Assembly: GCA_902584995.1 (NCBI GenBank)
Contig: CACICF010000003.1
Location: forward strand, 35,064-99,063
Reading direction: 5' to 3'
Source of the DNA: an uncultured Pelagibacteraceae bacterium
GTDB lineage: Bacteria; Pseudomonadota; Alphaproteobacteria; Pelagibacterales; Pelagibacteraceae
Length of the DNA: 64,000 bases
Position 1 is the stretch's first letter, and each line of letters begins with the position of its first letter. Positions 60,610 to 64,000 of the stretch are shown here, one piece after another. The notes under the pieces were generated by a model. It saw only the letters and a program-made list of their open reading frames with translations. It was not told the DNA's origin and searched no databases. Both the position numbers and the translations under genes were made by a program.

Positions 60610-61463
60610 TATATAGCTCCTTTTTTCTCAGTTGGTTCTAAAGCGTCATAATTCCAAAGTTTTTTACCCGCAACTACTTTAGTCATTTTAGAAACATCAA
60701 AATTTTCGCCAATTTCAGCTACTTTAAGTTTTCTTTTTAACCAATCTATATCACTTTTTGTCATAGGTGACTCAATCGCATCACTTCCATATGATCCAAT
60801 TTTTCCCCCAACATAGATTGTTCCATCATACATAGAGTCTCCAAGGTTTATACCTACATTACCTAAAACTACTATTCTTCCTCTTTGCATCATAAATCCA
60901 GTAAAAGCCCCAGCATCACCACCAATTATTATTGTACCACCTTTTTGGTCAATACCTGTTCTTGCACCAACACTTCCTTTGCAAATTAAATCTCCACCTC
61001 TTACTGCTGCACCAAAACACGATCCTGCATTTTTTTCTATTACAACTTTGCCAGCCATCATATTTTCTGCACATGACCATCCAACTCTTCCGTTAACTCT
61101 TACGGTAGGGCCATCTATAGAACCAACTCCAAAATAACCTAAACTTCCTTCAAATATTAAGTTTAATTTATTTAAAATTCCAACGCCCAAACTATGTTTT
61201 CCTTGTGGGTTTTTTATTACAATTGTTCCATAGCCCTGACTCATTAATTCATCAATTTTTTTATTCGCCTCTTTGCAATCCATATCATTTACATCAAGCT
61301 CAGTTCTTTTATTAAAATCTACATCATATGTTCCCCAATAATAAAAGTTTTCTGCTTCATCTGGATTAAAAAACTTTTGTTGTGTTTTTCCTGTAAGAAC
61401 TTCAGTGTGAAGCCCCATAGATTGGGCTTTTGTTTTTTTTTCAGTTGTTTTTAAATTTGCCAT
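60609..61463 (-). CDS. mgsB: N-methylglutamate synthase subunit B-like (GXGXG domain)
   Basis: A 284-aa right-handed beta-helix protein related to the C-terminal GXGXG domain of glutamate synthase. The repeat is clear: VRVNGRVGWSCAENMM, GSCFGAAVRGGDLICKGSVG, GTIIIGGDAGAFTGFMMQRG, GRIVVLGNVGINLGDSM and GTIYVGGKIGSYGSD (each with G-x-x-G spacing). It structurally supports the FMN and amidotransferase subunits. Start overlaps mgsA by 13 bases and stop overlaps mgsC by one, so translation is tightly coupled. Confidence 0.83.
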   Translation of the reverse strand: MANLKTTEKKTKAQSMGLHTEVLTGKTQQKFFNPDEAENFYYWGTYDVDFNKRTELDVNDMDCKEANKKIDELMSQGYGTIVIKNPQGKHSLGVGILNKLNLIFEGSLGYFGVGSIDGPTVRVNGRVGWSCAENMMAGKVVIEKNAGSCFGAAVRGGDLICKGSVGARTGIDQKGGTIIIGGDAGAFTGFMMQRGRIVVLGNVGINLGDSMYDGTIYVGGKIGSYGSDAIESPMTKSDIDWLKRKLKVAEIGENFDVSKMTKVVAGKKLWNYDALEPTEKKGAI

Positions 61464-62395
61464 ACCTTAACCTCTCCATCAAATGGATCATAAGTATCAA
61501 TTTCTTGAGGAAGAACAGATCTGATTGCTATTTCTTCTGATCCCATTGCAACTAAATCATCTGACTCATATAAAACTAACGGTTTTGCTGCCATAGTGTC
61601 TTTAGCCATCCCAAGTGAATTTTTTGTTGCAACAAAGTAAGTGAATACTCCATCAAGTCCAGATAAACTATCTTTCATACCCTCTTCAAGTGTAGCTCCA
61701 TTTCTCATTTTTTCTGCTAAGTATACTGCAATCAATTCAGAGTCACACTCTGACATAAATCGCATTCCTTTGTTTTCTAAAATTCTTCTATTATTCCAAT
61801 AGTTAGTTAATTGACCATTATGCACAACTGAAACATCGCTAAAAGGGTAGCCCCAAAATGGGTGAGCAGATTTAATGTCTACGCCAGACTCTGTTGCCAT
61901 TCTAGCATGTCCAATTGCGTGAGTACCAACAAGATCTCCTAGATTGTATCTATCACAAACAGTTTTTGCGTTACCTAAATCTTTAATAACCTCCAAAGAT
62001 TTTCCCATTGATAGGATTTCAACTCCAGGAATGCTCTCTATTTTTTGTGAAAATTCAAGCAAATCTCCTTTATCATAGTCAATTTCATATCTTAGTGAAT
62101 AGGGCAGTATTCTTTCTTCTTTAACAATCTTTGCTCCCATTTGAGAAAGATAACTATCAACAATTTTTTTTCTTTCATCATAAACTGATACATCTTCCAT
62201 TACTGATGAACTACCTTCACCAACATTTTCACCAACCTTAAATCGCATAATAAAGTTTTGACCATCTGTATCTCCATAAAGAGCATAACCAGTAGAATCT
62301 TCACCTCTATGCTTTAATGCTTGAAGCATTCCTTGAAGTTCTTGACCTACGTTTGAAGATTTTCCTCTATGAATTAGTCCCGCAATTCCGCACAT
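61451..62395 (-). CDS. mgsA: N-methylglutamate synthase subunit A-like (class II glutamine amidotransferase)
   Basis: A 314-aa N-terminal-nucleophile amidotransferase. After Met removal the catalytic Cys is residue 2 (MCGIAGLIHRG), and the typical GLN-binding segments HRGEDSTG, GHARMATESGVD and VVHNGQLTNY are present. In the N-methylglutamate pathway it would deaminate gamma-glutamylmethylamide and pass methylamine to the synthase site. It lies 25 nt after the gmaS-like gene with a GGAGAG Shine-Dalgarno. Alternative: a GltB-type ammonia-providing glutaminase. Confidence 0.82.
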   Translation of the reverse strand: MCGIAGLIHRGKSSNVGQELQGMLQALKHRGEDSTGYALYGDTDGQNFIMRFKVGENVGEGSSSVMEDVSVYDERKKIVDSYLSQMGAKIVKEERILPYSLRYEIDYDKGDLLEFSQKIESIPGVEILSMGKSLEVIKDLGNAKTVCDRYNLGDLVGTHAIGHARMATESGVDIKSAHPFWGYPFSDVSVVHNGQLTNYWNNRRILENKGMRFMSECDSELIAVYLAEKMRNGATLEEGMKDSLSGLDGVFTYFVATKNSLGMAKDTMAAKPLVLYESDDLVAMGSEEIAIRSVLPQEIDTYDPFDGEVKVWQI

Positions 62396-62420
62396 TGTTT
62401 TTCTCTCCTATAATTTTTCC

Positions 62421-63890
62421 TTATGGTAAACAATCCAGATAAGTATCAAGATCCCATTGAGTTGTTGCGCCAAGAAATCTCTCCCACTCATCATTTTTAT
62501 ACCAATGAAATATTTTATACATTTCATCTGGCATTGCCGATTGAATAACTTTATCTTCAGCTAAACGATCCAATGCTTCACCAAGACTTAATGGTAATTT
62601 TTTAACGTTTTTTCCAGCCTTCTGAGCTTCATAAATATTTCTAGACTCTGGTTTTCCAGGATCAATATTATTTTTAATTCCATCATCAAAAGCTTTTAAT
62701 AAACCTGCTCCCATTAAGTAAGGGTTATGCATTGAGTCTACTGATCTGTACTCAAATCTTCCTGGAGCTGAAACTCTTAGTCCACAAGTTCTATTTTGAT
62801 ATCCCCAGTCAGCATAAACTGGTGCCCAAAAACCTTGGTCCCATAATCTTCTATAAGAATTTACAGTTGATGATCCAATAGCAGTTAATGCTGGAAGGTG
62901 TTTCATTACACCACCAATTGATTTTAAGCCGATTTTACCTGGCAGCTGAACATCTTTTGTATCAGGCATAAAAGTATTTGTTCCTCCTTCAACATAAGTA
63001 AACACTTCATCCATACCTGGTAAAGATTTATGGCCTAATTTATTTACTTTATCTTTTCCACCAGTCCATAAAGACATATTTGTATGACAACCACTTGCAG
63101 AGACTCCCATAAACGGTTTAGTCATAAAGCAAGCAATCAAATTAAACTCTCTCGCAACCTGTGCACAAATTTGTCTATAAGTAGATAATCTGTCTGCATT
63201 TCTTAAAACATCATCATACGTCCAGTTTAATTCTAATTGTCCTGGTGCATCCTCATGATCACCCTGAATCATGTCAAAACCCATAGCTCTCGCGTACTCC
63301 ATAACTCTCATAAATACAGGTCTTAAAGATTCAAATTGATCTATGTGATAACAATAAGGTTTAGAGAACCCTTTCCCTGTTGGAGTTCCATCCTCATTTC
63401 TAGTTAACCACATCATTTCTGGCTCCGTCCCTACTCTTAGTTGGTAACCATGTTTTTTCTTAAATTCTTTAGCGATTATTCTTAAATTTCCTCTGCAATC
63501 AGATGTAAGATGTCCACCTGGATTTTCTCTCTCTTCTCTATTTCTAAAACAAGTAACAAATACACGAGCTACTTTTTTATCCCAAGGTAATTGACAAAAA
63601 GTCTCTGGATCTGGAATACCTACAAGTTCTTTTGCTTCAGGACCATATCCAATATAGTTATTGTGACGATCTAAAAATAAATTTGCAGTTGCTCCATAAA
63701 CTAATTGAAATCCTTTTTCACAAGTTCTTTCCCAATGATCTGCAGGAATTCCTTTACCAACAACTCTTCCTGTTACTGATATGAATTGAAAAAAAATATA
63801 ATCAATTTTAAGTTCGTTTATTTTCGCTCTTACTTGTTTAACCAGTTTGGCTCTGCCTGGTTGATTAACATGCTTTTCTAGATCAGTCAT
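62421..63890 (-). CDS. gmaS: Gamma-glutamylmethylamide synthetase-like (type III GS family)
   Basis: A 489-aa ligase of the type III glutamine-synthetase family. Active-site elements are E156 and E158 (GTEPEMMW), E213 and E220 (GDHEDAPGQLEL), H269 (GCHTNMSLW), and RFEYRSVDSMHNPYL at the C-terminal part. Gene order gmaS-mgsA-mgsB-mgsC matches methylamine-utilising marine bacteria, which supports methylamine plus glutamate plus ATP to gamma-glutamylmethylamide rather than glutamine synthesis. It is first in its operon, with AAGGGGG Shine-Dalgarno at 63894-63900. Distinguishing GMAS from glutamine synthetase firmly needs a phylogenetic placement. Confidence 0.75.
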   Translation of the reverse strand: MTDLEKHVNQPGRAKLVKQVRAKINELKIDYIFFQFISVTGRVVGKGIPADHWERTCEKGFQLVYGATANLFLDRHNNYIGYGPEAKELVGIPDPETFCQLPWDKKVARVFVTCFRNREERENPGGHLTSDCRGNLRIIAKEFKKKHGYQLRVGTEPEMMWLTRNEDGTPTGKGFSKPYCYHIDQFESLRPVFMRVMEYARAMGFDMIQGDHEDAPGQLELNWTYDDVLRNADRLSTYRQICAQVAREFNLIACFMTKPFMGVSASGCHTNMSLWTGGKDKVNKLGHKSLPGMDEVFTYVEGGTNTFMPDTKDVQLPGKIGLKSIGGVMKHLPALTAIGSSTVNSYRRLWDQGFWAPVYADWGYQNRTCGLRVSAPGRFEYRSVDSMHNPYLMGAGLLKAFDDGIKNNIDPGKPESRNIYEAQKAGKNVKKLPLSLGEALDRLAEDKVIQSAMPDEMYKIFHWYKNDEWERFLGATTQWDLDTYLDCLP

Positions 63891-63900
63891 ATTCCCCCTT
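63891..63900 (-). promoter_or_regulatory. Ribosome binding site of the gmaS-like gene
   Basis: On the minus strand an AAGGGGG element (63894-63900) precedes the ATG at 63888-63890 by 3 bases (short spacing, so optimal pairing may involve only part of it). Beyond it, 63901-64000 contains no gene that I can see; no confident promoter or riboswitch is apparent. The region continues outside the window. Confidence 0.55.
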
Positions 63901-64000
63901 AAGAATTTTTAGACCAAAAAGTTAACTGAAAATAAAACATCTGTCTACTTAGATAAATTAGCTCCAAGGAAACGGACTATTAGATGTTGGGTGTAATTCC

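Overview
The window looks like a chromosomal segment of a SAR11-clade marine alphaproteobacterium (Candidatus Pelagibacter or a close relative). The grounds are strongly AT-rich DNA, very short intergenic gaps, many 1-13 nt gene overlaps, and a gene content dominated by uptake and catabolism of small methylated or nitrogenous osmolytes. This assignment is inference from content; no rRNA marker is present. I found no tRNA, rRNA, insertion sequence, prophage, CRISPR array or recognisable transcription factor, and no gene-free stretch longer than about 140 bases.

Layout. (1) 1-7041: two betaine-type ABC systems (a truncated ATPase at the left edge, and a full binding protein / double permease / ATPase set), with a gamma-butyrobetaine-hydroxylase-like dioxygenase and a glycerophosphodiesterase. 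(2) 7034-18733: small catabolic operons. One carries Fe-alcohol dehydrogenase, amidase, DMT exporter and homocysteine methyltransferase. The other is a seven-gene minus-strand operon with a serine hydrolase, MsrA, a second homocysteine methyltransferase, a VOC protein, aldehyde dehydrogenase, a hydroxyisobutyrate-dehydrogenase-like protein and a DMT transporter. (3) 18794-25236: an Asp/Glu-racemase-fold protein and an ectoine-hydrolase-like M24 protein, followed by a complete polyamine-type ABC transporter. (4) 25238-33188: an eight-gene minus-strand operon (thiolase, DmdA-like demethylase, secreted small protein, transthyretin-like protein, TPP enzyme, FMN 2-hydroxyacid oxidase, S51 peptidase, second GcvT-fold protein), divergent from (5) 33301-38750, a peptide-type ABC importer. 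I find operon (4) the most likely place for an undescribed pathway. (6) 38804-45479: BioY, a FadN-type beta-oxidation fusion, a ureohydrolase, a second aldehyde dehydrogenase and ArgE. (7) 45505-54341: more housekeeping-like genes (CsaA, LysE, aconitase, YfgM-like, BamB-like, ZapE, YjbQ, photolyase). (8) 54334-63890: a minus-strand nitrogen/methylamine block with the gamma-glutamylmethylamide synthetase and N-methylglutamate synthase genes (gmaS-mgsABC order), an Amt transporter, a diaminopropionate-ammonia-lyase-like enzyme, a second type III glutamine-synthetase-like ligase and three small unknown proteins.

Together the genes suggest that quaternary amines, polyamine- or ectoine-like compounds, peptides or opines and methylamines are imported by high-affinity systems, stripped of methyl groups and nitrogen, and fed into C1 and central metabolism. 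Hairpins directly follow each of the three ABC binding-protein genes, which would let these be expressed above their transporter partners. Several start codons were corrected from the longest reading frame, and two genes not obvious from simple frame listing were added: the ATPase fragment at 1-758 and a 51-residue membrane protein at 56830-56985.
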